The translations under genes and the position numbers were made by a program. 64,000 nt of DNA from Chondrilla cf. caribensis. Its lineage: Eukaryota > Porifera > Demospongiae > Chondrillida > Chondrillidae. Each line of letters opens with the position of its first letter. Position 1 is the stretch's first letter. The notes below the pieces were generated by a model. It made no database searches. It saw nothing but the letters and a program-made list of their open reading frames with translations, and was not told where the DNA came from. The stretch is from NCBI GenBank assembly GCA_964020155.1, contig OZ026551.1, positions 4,549,374 to 4,613,373 of the forward strand. Reading direction: 5' to 3'. Positions 48,985-61,289 of this stretch are shown here, piece after piece.

Positions 48985-49542
48985 ATAACTGGTCCTGACG
49001 ATAAATCTATATATTTAGGTGAACGTGAGAGCAATGGTAAGTATGTATTCTCAGCTCACATGAATGGAGTGTAGCTCACATGAATGGAGTGTAGCTACAC
49101 ATACTGCTTCATGACATCAAAGACAGTCATGTTTAGCATGGATTTGGGAGATGCCCCTCAAGAATCGACAGATGGTAATAGTCTTCAGTATTTTCTGTGT
49201 ATCTGTGATGGAGAACTAAGGGTATACTTTTTGTAGTTCATCATAATAAGCTTGAAGATATGATAGCAGCTCTCTCAGCGGGACTTTCTGCTGTGAAGTA
49301 CGAACAAGAGTACATGGAGGTCAGAGAAAGAGTCCATCGGATAAGTATGTTAATTTTGTTGAATTTTAGGTTAACCTTCTGTTAATGTAACGGTAATATT
49401 TTGTATTAATCTTGTAGTTAATGACAGTGCCAACTCAAGAGTTGTCTGGTGGTCTGTGTTTGAGGCCTTTCTGATTGTGTGCATGACATTTGGACAGATT
49501 TATTACTTGAAGAGATTCTTTGAAGTTAGACGTGTTATTTGA
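48985..49542 (+). pseudogene. TMED2: TMED2-like p24 cargo receptor, 3' part, damaged
   Basis: Exons 48985-49174, 49237-49344 and 49418-49542 give [20 protein letters not shown], then TYCFMTSKTVMFSMDLGDAP, then HHNKLEDM with [16 protein letters not shown], and finally [18 protein letters not shown] with [16 protein letters not shown] and stop. This is the GOLD-domain end, coiled coil, TM and cytosolic tail of the p24 beta (TMED2) family, which cycles between ER and Golgi in COPI/COPII vesicles. In the first exon a 20-nt tandem duplication (49053-49072, 49073-49092) adds 24 nt containing in-frame TAG and TGA between NGV and YTYCF. The 5' exons were not found, although GIDVT-like codons just upstream (about 48947-48961) resemble the preceding conserved block. 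It is probably a pseudogene; an assembly error in the duplication is the alternative. Confidence 0.75.
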
Positions 49543-49608
49543 ACATTGAGAACTTTTATTTGAATGCAGACTATAAGTTTCTTTCTGATTCTTCATCTAA
49601 TAATGATT

Positions 49609-52345
49609 CACTTTGTGTGCTCTGTAACCCTTGTTATTCAAGATGGTGCTATGGCCAAATTTTGGCCATAGCACCATCCTGCATAGCTCGTAGGAGAGGG
49701 GGTGTGTCGCCGTGATATTTTCAAAAAATCTAGTTGGAGCTGTGAACTAAGTTATGAAACACTTCCCATCACTTTGTGTACTCTGTAACCCTTGTTATTC
49801 AAGGTGGTGCTATGGCCAAATTTTGGCCATAGCACCATCGTGCATAGCTCATGGGAGAGGGGGTATGTCGCCCTGATATTTTCAACAAATCTAGCTGGAG
49901 ATGTGAACTAAGTTATGAAACACTTCCCATCACTTTGTGTGCTCTGTAACCCTTGTTATTCAAGGTGGTGCTATGACCAAATTTTGGCCATAGCACCACT
50001 GTCAATGTATGGGGGAGAATAGGGAAAAAATACACTTAGCACCATCCTGCATATCGCGTGGGAGAGGGGGTGTGTTGCCCTGATATTTTCAACAAATCTA
50101 GCTGGAGAAGTGAACTAAGTTATGAAACACTTCCCATCACTTTGTGTACTCTGTAACCCTTGTTATTCAAGGTGGTGCTATGGCCAAATTTTGGCCATAG
50201 CACCACTGTCAATGTATGGGGGAGAATAAGGAAAAAATACACTTAGCACCATCCTGCATATCTCGTGGGAGAGGGGGTGTGTCGCCCTCATATTTTCAAC
50301 AAATCTAGCTGGAGATGTGAACTAAGTTATGAAACACTTCCCATCACTTTGTGTACTCTATAACCCTTGTTATTCAAGGTGGTGCTATGGCCAAATTTTG
50401 GCCATAGCACCATCGTGCATAGCTCATGGGAGAGGGGGTGTGTCGCCGTGATATTTTCAACAAATCTAGTTGGAGATGTGAACTAAGTTATGAAACACTT
50501 CCCATCACTTTGTGTGCTCTGTAACCCTTGTTATTCAAGGTGGTGCTATGACCAAATTTTGGCCATAGCACCACTGTCAATGTATGGGGGAGAATAGGGA
50601 AAAAATACACTTAGCACCATCCTGCATATCTCGTGGGAGAGGGGGTGTGTCGCCCTGATATTTTCAACGAATCTAGCTGGAGAAGTGAACTAAGTTATGA
50701 AACACTTCCCATCACTTTGTGTACTCTGTAACCCTTGTTATTCAAGGTGGTGCTATGGCCAAATTTTGGCCATAGCACCATTGTGCATAGCTCATGGGAG
50801 AGGGGGTGTGTCGCCCTGATATTTTCAATAAATCTAGTTGGAGATGTGAACTAAGTTATGAAACACTTCCCATCACTTTGTGTACTCTGTAACCCTTGTT
50901 ATTCAAAATGGTGCTATGGCCAAATTTTGGCCATAGCACCACTGTCAATGTATGGGGGAGAATAAGGAAAAAATACACTTAGCACCATCCTGCATATCTC
51001 GTGGGAGAGGGGGTGTGTCGCCCTGATATTTTCAACAAATCTAGCTGGAGATGTGAACTAAGTTATGAAACACTTCCCATCACTTTGTGTACTCTGTAAC
51101 CCTTGTTATTCAAGGTGGTGCTATGGCCAAATTTTGGCCATAGCACCATCGTGCATAGCTCATGGGAGAGGGGGTGTGTCGCCGTGATAATTTCAACAAA
51201 TTTAGTTGGAGATGTGAACTAAGTTATGAAACACTTCCCATCACTTTGTGTACTCTGTAACCCTTGTTATTCAAGGTGGTGCTATGGCCAAATTTTGGTC
51301 ATAGCACCATCGTGCATAGCTCATGGGAGAGGGGGTATGTCGCCCTGATATTTTCAACAAATCTAGTTGGAGATGTGAACTAAGTTATGAAACACTTCCC
51401 ATCACTTTGTGTGCTCTGTAACCCTTGTTATTCAAGATGGTGCTATGGCCAAATTTTGGTCATAGCACCACTGTCAATGTATGGGGGAGAATAGGGAAAG
51501 AATACACTTAGCACCATCCTGCATATCTCGTGGGAGAGGGGGTGTGTCGCCCTGATATTTTCAACAAATCTAGCTGGAGAAGTGAACTAAGTTATGAAAC
51601 ACTTCCCATCACTTTGTGTACTCTGTAACCCTTGTTATTCAAGATGGTGCTATGGCCAAATTTTGGCCATAGCACCATCGTGCATAGCTCATGGGAGAGG
51701 GGGTGTGTCGCCGTGATATTTTCAACAAATCTAGTTGGAGATGTGAACTAAGTTATGAAACACTTCCCATCACTTTGTGTGCTCTGTAACCCTTGTTATT
51801 CAAGATGGTGCTATGGCCAAATTTTGGCCATAGCACCACTGTCAATGTATGCGGGAGAATAGGGGAAATACACTTAGCACCATCCTGCATATCTCGTGGG
51901 AGAGGGGGTGTGTCGCCCTGATATTTTCAACAAATCTGGCTGGAGAAGTGAACTAAGTTATGAAACACTTCCCATCACTTTTTGTACTCTGTAACCCTTG
52001 TTATTCAAGGTGGTGCTATGGCCAAATTTTGGCCATAGCACCATCGTGCATAGCTCACGGGAGAGGGGGGATGTCGCCGTGATATTTTCAATAAATCTAG
52101 TTGGAGATGTGAACTAAGTTATGAAACACTTCCCATCACTTTGTGTGCTCTGTAACCCTTGTTATTCAAGATGGTGCTATGGCCAAATTTTGGCCATAGC
52201 ACCACTGTCAATGTATGGGGGAGAATAGGGAAAAAATACACTTAGCACCATCCTGCATATCTCGTGGGAGAGGGGGGGTGTCGCCCTGATATTTTCAACA
52301 AATCCAGCTGGAGATGTAAACTAAGTTATGAAACACTTCCCATCT
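49609..52345. repeat. Palindrome-bearing minisatellite, about 15 units of 161 and about 207 bp
   Basis: Units begin CACTTTGTGTNCTCTGTAAC and end ATGAAACACTTCCCAT. Two sizes occur: about 161 bp, and about 207 bp with an extra segment (ACTGTCAATGTATGGGGGAG to CTTAGCACCAT). Starts are near 49609, 49770, 49931, 50139, 50345, 50506, 50714, 50874, 51080, 51241, 51402, 51610, 51771, 51976 and 52137. Nearly every unit holds a perfect or near-perfect palindrome with arms GGTGCTATGGCCAAA and TTTGGCCATAGCACC. No gene is inside. Confidence 0.95.
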
Positions 52346-52377
52346 GATTATAATAATATATTAATTGAAATGTGATA

Positions 52378-52483
52378 TCGAGTTGTCTGGTGGTCTGTGT
52401 TTGAGGCCTTTCTGATTGTGTGCATGACATTTGGACAGATTTATTATTTGAAGAGATTCTTTGAAGTTAGACGTGTTATTTGA
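52378..52483 (+). pseudogene. Second copy of the TMED2-like last exon
   Basis: After the minisatellite the sequence resumes with CGAGTTGTCTGGTGGTCTGT and encodes the same [11 protein letters not shown] to FEVRRVI with stop as 49438-49542, followed by the same 3' flank. Its first codons and acceptor are missing. The minisatellite is therefore sandwiched between two copies of one exon. Confidence 0.85.
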
Positions 52484-53177
52484 ACGTTGAGAACTTTTAT
52501 TTGAATGCAGACTAAAAGTTTCTTTATGATTCTTCATCTAATAATCATAATTATAATAATATAATTGAAATGTGATATGCTTTTGAGTATCAGTTCGTGG
52601 TCTGCGGAGGCCACGAAAGTTTGAGTGTTTAGCAACTTGTATAAAATTCTGTATGTGAATTTCTGAGAATGCTGTTCAATATCTGAACAATTATAATAAG
52701 CAGTCTATTGATGCTGTCCAGGAATACTGTAGAGAACTGAGCTTTGCAGGAAAGTCTATCATCAACAACCAATCGGTAGTTAATGATAGGCCTGAAGAAA
52801 CATGCAGTTTCTAATTCTTTTGATTCTCGTTAATATTATGTAATTATTATAATAATCTGTTCTATTGCTCAAATACAAAATATAATGATCACAATAAAAT
52901 AATTTAATAAATAATAATTTAATAAAGAAATGAAGCAAGAATTGTAGGATTCATATTAATAAAAAGATCACCCACCAAGGGTCAAAGACACCTTTATATG
53001 GAGAGCTTTACAGGGACTTTCCACAGATACTGTGTACTTGATCATTCCACGAATGCAGAAGACACTATTATAGCTGGGAGGTCAGCTGCGAGTCCCAAAG
53101 CTCCCCCCTACGGTTCTTTGTAGAGAGTATTGCAACTGACCACCAGGAAGTGAGCTATTTTTTTTCAGAGAAAAAAA

Positions 53178-53257
53178 CCGTCCTATTGAGGATTCGAACC
53201 CGCGACCTGGAGCCTAGATCTAGAGTCGTGTCACCTGACCACCCCGCCACCGTGACC
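53178..53257 (-). tRNA. tRNA-like sequence (tRNA pseudogene or SINE head)
   Basis: On the minus strand there is a perfect Pol III B box GGTTCGAATCC, a degenerate A box (GTGGCGGGGTGGTCAGGTGA), a central CTCTAGATC that could form an anticodon loop, and a T7 run directly after the 3' end. The acceptor stem halves (GGTCACG and the 3' CAATAGGACGG) do not pair, so a functional tRNA is unlikely. The anticodon cannot be assigned. Confidence 0.45.
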
Positions 53258-53359
53258 TATCTATTTTATTATTATTATCTGCGCTATTTAAAGTTGCCCT
53301 AAATGTTCAATTCGAAAAATTGGCTGCCCCGGGCACTGGAATTACTTGATCTTGTCTAA

Positions 53360-53540
53360 TAGGTTTAGAAGAACCTTCGCTAAAGATATGTCGTTGGTTG
53401 AAGCCCTTGCGCCCGAATTCTAGTCCAATTTGTAATTGTCGGCGTTTTGAAATCGGCCATTTTGTTTGTACACTATCAATAATATAAATTCACTTCAGTA
53501 GTTACGCGTAGGAATGTATATTATGTGTAAGGTAAAATGC
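53360..53540. repeat. Dispersed repeat, diverged copy of 36085-36290
   Basis: Block order and spacing match 36085-36290 with many substitutions. Confidence 0.55.
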
Positions 53541-53879
53541 CAAAGAATGAAACTGTCATCCACTTCGAAATTCACTTATCTCCAGCAAGGAAGTTTTCGC
53601 AATTCTATCCCGAAGTGAAGGTACCCCTCCTCACAAACTGCAGTTGAGCAACATCAAGATGACAGAGCCACTCCGAATAGAATTTTATATGGTAAGCTAT
53701 AAGAAAGTAATTTTCTGTGAGAGCTGTTTCAAAATCAGAAGACGATTGTACAATGCTTATTATGATGTGAAAGGTCAATATTGACACATTGGTCATGCCT
53801 TTATGTGGTTCGGAAGGGTTGATATAGACTCCTAAGCACCCATTGGCATATAGGGGTCAGGCTGAATAGTTAACACCCA

Positions 53880-56800
53880 GCTGCAGTGTCCATGTCAAAC
53901 TCCCAATTTCTTCCTTGTCACCACGAAGCTTATAGTACACTCAGGACAACCTAAATTCTTTCGAAATTGTGTCGGTGAGTTTGTAAACACTTAAGCAATT
54001 TGACACTCCTTTACTGGTCACCAAGGGCTAGCCATTGTCCGTGCTAAACTCACCAACACAATTTGTGAAGAATTGAGATTGTCCTGAGTGCGCTATAAGC
54101 CTCGTGGTGACAAGCAAAAAATGTCAATTCTTTGACTTGTCACCACGGCCTCTCCTGTGTGCACGTGATGCATCATAGGTCAAATCCAAATGCACAGATG
54201 CACTCCTGGACCTAGTACGGACCATCTGATAACAAAAAGATGCATTTTGATGTCGACCAAAGTTCTCCCAGTGCCCAATTACCACATATAATAAAATGTA
54301 ATTGAACAATTCTTTGCTGGTCACCAAGGGCTAGCCAGTGTTCCGTGCTAAACTCACCAACACAATTTGGGAAGAATTGAGATTGTCCTGAGTGGGCTAT
54401 AAGCCTTGTGGTGACAAGCAAAAAATGTCATTTTTTTGTCTTATCACTACGGCCTCTCCTGTCTGCACGTGATGCATCATAGGTCAAATCCGAATGCACA
54501 GACACACTCCTGGACCTAGTACGGACCTTCTGATAACAAAAAGATGCATTTTGATGTTGACTAAAAACTCTCCCCAGTGCCCATATACCGCATATAATAA
54601 AATGTATGTACTTTTGTATGTATATGAGTGTAATATGCCTTGTGGTGATCACCTGAGCAATTGTTCAATTCTTTGCTGGTCCCCAAGGGCTAGCCAGTGT
54701 CTGTGCTAAACTCACCAGCATAATTTGCGAAGAATTGAGATTGTCCTGAGTGCGCTATAAGCCTCGTGGTGACAATCATTAAAATGTCATTTTTTGTCTT
54801 GTCACCACAGCCTCTCCTGTGTGCACATGATGCATCATAGGTCAAATCCGAATGCACAGACACACTCCTAGACCTAGTACGGACCTTCTGATAAGAAAAA
54901 GATGCATTTTGATGTCGACCAAAAATTCTCCCCAGTGCCCATATACCGCATATAATAAAGTGTATTTACTTTTGTATGTATGAGTGTAATATGCCTTGTG
55001 GTGATCACCTGTGCAATTGTTCAATTCTTTGCTGGTCACCAAGGGCTAGCCAGTGTCCGTGCTAAACTCACCAACACAATTTGGGAAGAATTGAGATTGT
55101 CCTGAGTGCGCTATAAGCCTAGTGTTGACAAGCAAAAAAATGTCATTTTTTTGTCTTGTCACCACAGCCTCTCCTGTGTGCACATGATGCATCATAGGCC
55201 AAATCCGAATGCACAGACACACTCCTGGACCTAGTACGGACCTTCTGATAAGAAAAAGATGCATTTTGATGTCGACCAAAAATTCTCCCCAGTGCCCATA
55301 TACCGCATATAATAAAGTGTATGTACTTTTGTATGTATGAGTGTAATATGCCTTGTGGTGATCACCTGTGCAATTGTTCAATTCTTTGCTGGTCACCAAG
55401 GGCTAGCCAGTGTCCGTGCTAAACTCACCAACACAATTTGGGAAGAATTGAGATTGTCCTGAGTGCGCTATAAGCCTCGTGTTGACAAGCAAAAAAATGT
55501 CATTTTTTTGTCTTGTCACCACAGCCTCTCCTGTGTGCACATGATGCATCATAGGCCAAATCCGAATGCACAGACACACTCCTGGACCTAGTACGGACCT
55601 TCTGATAAGAAAAAGATGCATTTTGATGTCGACCAAAAATTCTCCCCAGTGCCCATATACCGCATATAATAAAGTGTATGTACTTTTGTATGTATGAGTG
55701 TGATATGACTTGTGGTGATCACCTGAGCAATTGTTCGATTCTATGCTGGTCACCAACGGCTAGCCAGTGTCCGTGCTAAACTCACCAACACAATTTGGGA
55801 AGAATTGAGATTGTCCTGAGTGCGCTATAAGCCTCGTGGTGACAAGCAAAAAAATGTCATTTTTTTGGCTTGTCACCACGGCCTCTCCTGTGTGCACATG
55901 ATGCATCATAGGTCAAATCCGAATGCACAGACACACTCCTAGACCTAGTACGGACCTTCTGATAAGAAAAAGATGCATTTTGATGTCGACCAAAAATTCT
56001 CCCCAGTGCCCATATACCGCATATAATAAAGTGTATTTACTTTTGTATGTATGAGTGTAATATGCCTTGTGGTGATCACCTGTGCAATTGTTCAATTCTT
56101 TGCTGGTCACCAAGGGCTAGCCAGTGTCCGTGCTAAACTCACCAACACAATTTGGGAAGAATTGAGATTGTCCTGAGTGCGCTATAAGCCTAGTGTTGAC
56201 AAGCAAAAAAATGTCATTTTTTTGTCTTGTCACCACAGCCTCTCCTGTGTGCACATGATGCATCATAGGCCAAATCCGAATGCACAGACACACTCCTGGA
56301 CCTAGTACGGACCTTCTGATAAGAAAAAGATGCATTTTGATGTCGACCAAAAATTCTCCCCAGTGCCCATATACCGCATATAATAAAGTGTATGTACTTT
56401 TGTATGTATGAGTGTAATATGCCTTGTGGTGATCACCTGTGCAATTGTTCAATTCTTTGCTGGTCACCAAGGGCTAGCCAGTGTCCGTGCTAAACTCACC
56501 AACACAATTTGGGAAGAATTGAGATTGTCCTGAGTGCGCTATAAGCCTCGTGTTGACAAGCAAAAAAATGTCATTTTTTTGTCTTGTCACCACAGCCTCT
56601 CCTGTGTGCACATGATGCATCATAGGCCAAATCCGAATGCACAGACACACTCCTGGACCTAGTACGGACCTTCTGATAAGAAAAAGATGCATTTTGATGT
56701 CGACCAAAAATTCTCCCCAGTGCCCATATACCGCATATAATAAAGTGTATGTACTTTTGTATGTATGAGTGTGATATGACTTGTGGTGATCACCTGAGCA

Positions 56801-59800
56801 ATTGTTCGATTCTATGCTGGTCACCAACGGCTAGCCAGTGTCCGTGCTAAACTCACCAACACAATTTGGGAAGAATTGAGATTGTCCTGAGTGCGCTATA
56901 AGCCTCGTGGTGACAAGCAAAAAAATGTCATTTTTTTGGCTTGTCACCACGGCCTCTCCTGTGTGCACGTGATGCATCATAGGTCAAATCCAAATGCACA
57001 GACGCACTCCTGGACCTAGTACGGACCTTCTGATAACAAAAAGATGCATTTTGATGTGGACCAAAAATTCTCCCCAGTGCCCATATACCGCATAATAATA
57101 AAGTGTATGTACTTTTGTATGTATGAGTGTGATATGACTTGTGGTGATCACCTGTGCAATTGTTCGATTCTATGCTGGTCACCAACGGCTAGCCAGTGTC
57201 CGTGCTAAACTCACCAACACAATTTGGGAAGAATTGAGATTGTCCTGAGTGCGCTATAAGCCTCGTGGTGACAAGCAAAAAAATGTCATTTTTTTTGGCT
57301 TGTCACCACAGCCTCTCCTGTGTGCACGTGATGCATTATAGGTCAAATCCGAATGCACAGACACACTCCTGGACCTAGTACGGACCTTCTGATAAGAAAA
57401 AGATGCATTTTGATGTGGACCAAAAATTCTCCCCAGTGCCCATATACTGCATATAATAAAATGTATGTACTTTTGTATGTATGAGTGTAATATGCCTTGT
57501 GGTGATCACCTGTGCAATTGGACAATTCTTTGCTGGTCACCAAGGGCTAGTCAGTGTCCGTGCTAAACTCACCAACACAATTTGGGAAGAATTGAGATTG
57601 TCCTGAGTGCGCTATAAGCCTCGTGGTGACAAGCAAAAAAATGTCATTTTTTGTCTTGTCACCACAGCCTCTCCTGTGTGCACATGATGCATCATAGGCC
57701 AAATCCGAATGCACAGACGCACTCCTGGATCTAGTACGGACCTTCTGATAAGAAAAAGATGCATTTTGATGTCGACCAAAAATTCTCCCCAGTGCCCATA
57801 TACCGCATATAATAAAATGTATGTACTTTTGTATGTATATCAGTGTAATATGCCTTGTGGTGATCACCTGTGCAATTGTTCAATTCTTTGCTGGTCACCA
57901 AGGGCTAGCCAGTGTCCGTGCTAAACTCACCAACACAATTTGGGAAGAATTGAGATTGTCCTGAGTGCGCTATAAGCCTCGTGGTGACAAGCAAAAAAAT
58001 GTCATTTTTTTGTCTTGTCACCACAGCCTCTCCTGTGTACACATGATGCATCATAGGCCAAATCCGAATGCACAGACACACTCCTGGACCTAGTACGGAC
58101 CTTCTGATAAGAAAAAGATGCATTTTGATGTGGACCAAAAATTCTCCCCAGTGCCCATATACCGCATATAATAAAGTGTATGTACTTTTGTATGTATGAG
58201 TGTGATATGACTTGTGGTGATCACCTGAGCAATTGTTCGATTCTATGCTGGTCACCAACGGCTAGCCAGTGTCCGTGCTAAACTCACCAACACAATTTGG
58301 GAAGAATTGAGATTGTCCTGAGTGCGCTATAAGCCTCGTGGTGACAAGCAAAAAAATGTCATTTTTTTGGCTTGTCACCACGGCCTCTCCTGTGTGCACG
58401 TGATGCATCATAGGTCAAATCCAAATGCACAGACGCACTCCTGGACCTAGTACGGACCTTCTGATAACAAAAAGATGCATTTTGATGTGGACCAAAAATT
58501 CTCCCCAGTGCCCATATACCGCATAATAATAAAGTGTATGTACTTTTGTATGTATGAGTGTGATATGACTTGTGGTGATCACCTGTGCAATTGTTCGATT
58601 CTATGCTGGTCACCAACGGCTAGCCAGTGTCCGTGCTAAACTCACCAACACAATTTGGGAAGAATTGAGATTGTCCTGAGTGCGCTATAAGCCTCGTGGT
58701 GACAAGCAAAAAAATGTCATTTTTTTTGGCTTGTCACCACAGCCTCTCCTGTGTGCACGTGATGCATTATAGGTCAAATCCGAATGCACAGACGCACTCC
58801 TGGACCTAGTACGGACCTTCTGATAAGAAAAAGATGCATTTTGATGTGGACCAAAAATTCTCCCCAGTGCCCATATACTGCATATAATAAAATGTATGTA
58901 CTTTTGTATGTATGAGTGTAATATGCCTTGTGGTGATCACCTGTGCAATTGGACAATTCTTTGCTGGTCACCAAGGGCTAGTCAGTGTCCGTGCTAAACT
59001 CACCAACACAATTTGGGAAGAATTGAGATTGTCCTGAGTGCGCTATAAGCCTCGTGGTGACAAGCAAAAAAATGTCATTTTTTGTCTTGTCACCACAGCC
59101 TCTCCTGTGTGCACATGATGCATCATAGGCCAAATCCGAATGCACAGACGCACTCCTGGATCTAGTACGGACCTTCTGATAAGAAAAAGATGCATTTTGA
59201 TGTCGACCAAAAATTCTCCCCAGTGCCCATATACCGCATATAATAAAATGTATGTACTTTTGTATGTATATCAGTGTAATATGCCTTGTGGTGATCACCT
59301 GTGCAATTGTTCAATTCTTTGCTGGTCACCAAGGGCTAGCCAGTGTCCGTGCTAAACTCACCAACACAATTTGGGAAGAATTGAGATTGTCCTGAGTGCG
59401 CTATAAGCCTCGTGGTGACAAGCAAAAAAATGTCATTTTTTTGTCTTGTCACCACAGCCTCTCCTGTGTACACATGATGCATCATAGGCCAAATCCGAAT
59501 GCACAGACACACTCCTGGACCTAGTACGGACCTTCTGATAAGAAAAAGATGCATTTTGATGTGGACCAAAAATTCTCCCCAGTGCCCATATACCGCATAT
59601 AATAAAGTGTATGTACTTTTGTATGTATGAGTGTGATATGACTTGTGGTGATCACCTGAGCAATTGTTCGATTCTATGCTGGTCACCAACGGCTAGCCAG
59701 TGTCCGTGCTAAACTCACCAACACAATTTGGGAAGAATTGAGATTGTCCTGAGTGCGCTATAAGCCTCGTGGTGACAAGCAAAAAAATGTCATTTTTTTG

Positions 59801-61212
59801 GCTTGTCACCACAGCCTCTCCTGTGTGCACGTGATGCATCATAGGTCAAATCCGAATGCACAGACGCACTCCTGGACCTAGTACGGACCTTCTGATAAGA
59901 AAAAGATGCATTTTGATGTGGACCAAAAATTCTCCCCAGTGCCCATATACTGCATAATAATAAAGTGTATGTACTTTTGTATGTATGAGTGTGATATGAC
60001 TTGTGGTGATCACCTGTGCAATTGTTCGATTCTATGCTGGTCACCAACGGCTAGCCAGTGTCCGTGCTAAACTCACCAACACAATTTGGGAAGAATTGAG
60101 ATTGTCCTGAGTGCGCTATAAGCCTCGTGGTAACAAGCAAAAAAATGTCATTTTTTTGGCTTGTCACCACGGCCTCTCCTGTGTGCACGTGATGCATCAT
60201 AGGTCAAATCCGAATGCACAGACACACTCCTGGACCTAGTACGGACCTTCTGATAAGAAAAAGATGCATTTTGATGTGGACCAAAAATTCTCCCCAGTGC
60301 CCATATACCGCATATAATAAAGTGTATGTACTTTTGTATGTATGAGTGTAATATGCCTTGTGGTGATCACCTGTGCAATTGTTCAATTCTTTGCTGGTCA
60401 CCAAGGGCTAGCCAGTGTCCGTGCTAAACTCAACAAGACAATTTGGGAAGAATTGAGATTGTCCTGAGTGCGCTATAAGCCTCGTGGTGGCAAGCAAAAA
60501 ATGTCATTTTTTTGGCTTGTCACCACGGCCTCTCCTGTTTGCACGTGATGCATCATAGGTCAAATCCGAATGCACAGACGCACTCCTGGACCTAGTACGG
60601 ACCTTCTGATAAGAAAAAGATGCATTTTGATGTGGACCAAAAATTCTCCCCAGTGCCCATATACCGCATATATAATAAAGAGTATGTACTTTTGTATGTA
60701 TGAGTGTAATATGCCTTGTGGTGATCACCTGTGCAATTGTTCAATTCTTTGCTGGTCACCAAGGGCTAGCCAGTGTCCGTGCTAAACTCACCAACACAAT
60801 TTGGGAAGAATTGAGATTGTCCTGAGTGCGCTATAAGCCTCGTGGTGACAAGCAAAAAAATGTCATTTTTTTGTCTTGTCACCACGGCCTCTCCTGTGTG
60901 CACGTGATGCATTATAGGTCAAATCCGAATGCACGGACGCACTCCTGGACCTAGTACGGACCTTCTGATAAGAAAAAGATGCATTTTGATGTGGACCAAA
61001 AATTCTCCCCAGTGCCCATATACCGCATATAATAAAGTGTATGTACTTTTGTATGTATGAGTGTAATATGCCTTAATTGTGGTGATCACCTGTGCAATTG
61101 GACAATTCTTTGCTGGTCACCAAGGGCTAGCCAGTGTCTGTGCTAAACTCACCAACACAATTTGGGAAGAATTGAGATTGTCCTGAGTGCGCTATAAGCC
61201 TCGTGGTGACAA
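53880..61212. repeat. Main array of the 357-bp satellite with higher-order repeats
   Basis: About 20 units of about 357 bp. Landmarks per unit: GCTGGTCACCAAGGGCTAGC, CTAAACTCACCAACACAATT, GATTGTCCTGAGTGCGCTAT, a GGTGACAAGC...GCTTGTCACC palindrome, TGATGCATCATAGG, CTAGTACGGACCTTCTGATA, CCAGTGCCCATATACCGCAT, and GGTGATCACCTG. Near-identical blocks recur at a spacing of 1071 bp (three units, 54842 to 55913 onward) and then 1431 bp (four units, 56928 to 58359 to 59790). The first unit (53880-54300) and several units near 54.3-54.8 kb are the most diverged. One open frame of up to 117 codons per unit on the minus strand is a by-product of the period. Confidence 0.95.
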
Positions 61213-61289
61213 GCTGCAAGAAGACAAAGACACTTGCAGTCCTTCCACCCAACAGCCCAGACGCACAGAGTCTTGTACCCATCCACCTC

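Larger units (their letters stand above)
52484..53880. other. Region between minisatellite and main satellite
   Basis: Begins with the duplicated TMED2 3' flank, then AT-rich sequence to 52950. It contains the tRNA-like element and the dispersed repeat at 53360-53540. I see no supported protein gene. Confidence 0.5.

Noticed and set aside
48755..48988. 77-codon open frame before the TMED2-like exons as a TMED2 first exon
   Set aside because: Only the last codons (GIDVT) resemble the family; the rest lacks a signal peptide and the conserved GOLD-domain start, and no in-phase donor is present.
55046..55399. Minus-strand 117-codon open frames repeated through the satellite
   Set aside because: One frame per 357-bp unit stays open by chance of the period; indels break it in many units and there is no protein-like pattern.
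53880..61212. CRISPR-like array
   Set aside because: Repeats are head-to-tail 357-bp units without short unique spacers, in an animal genome.
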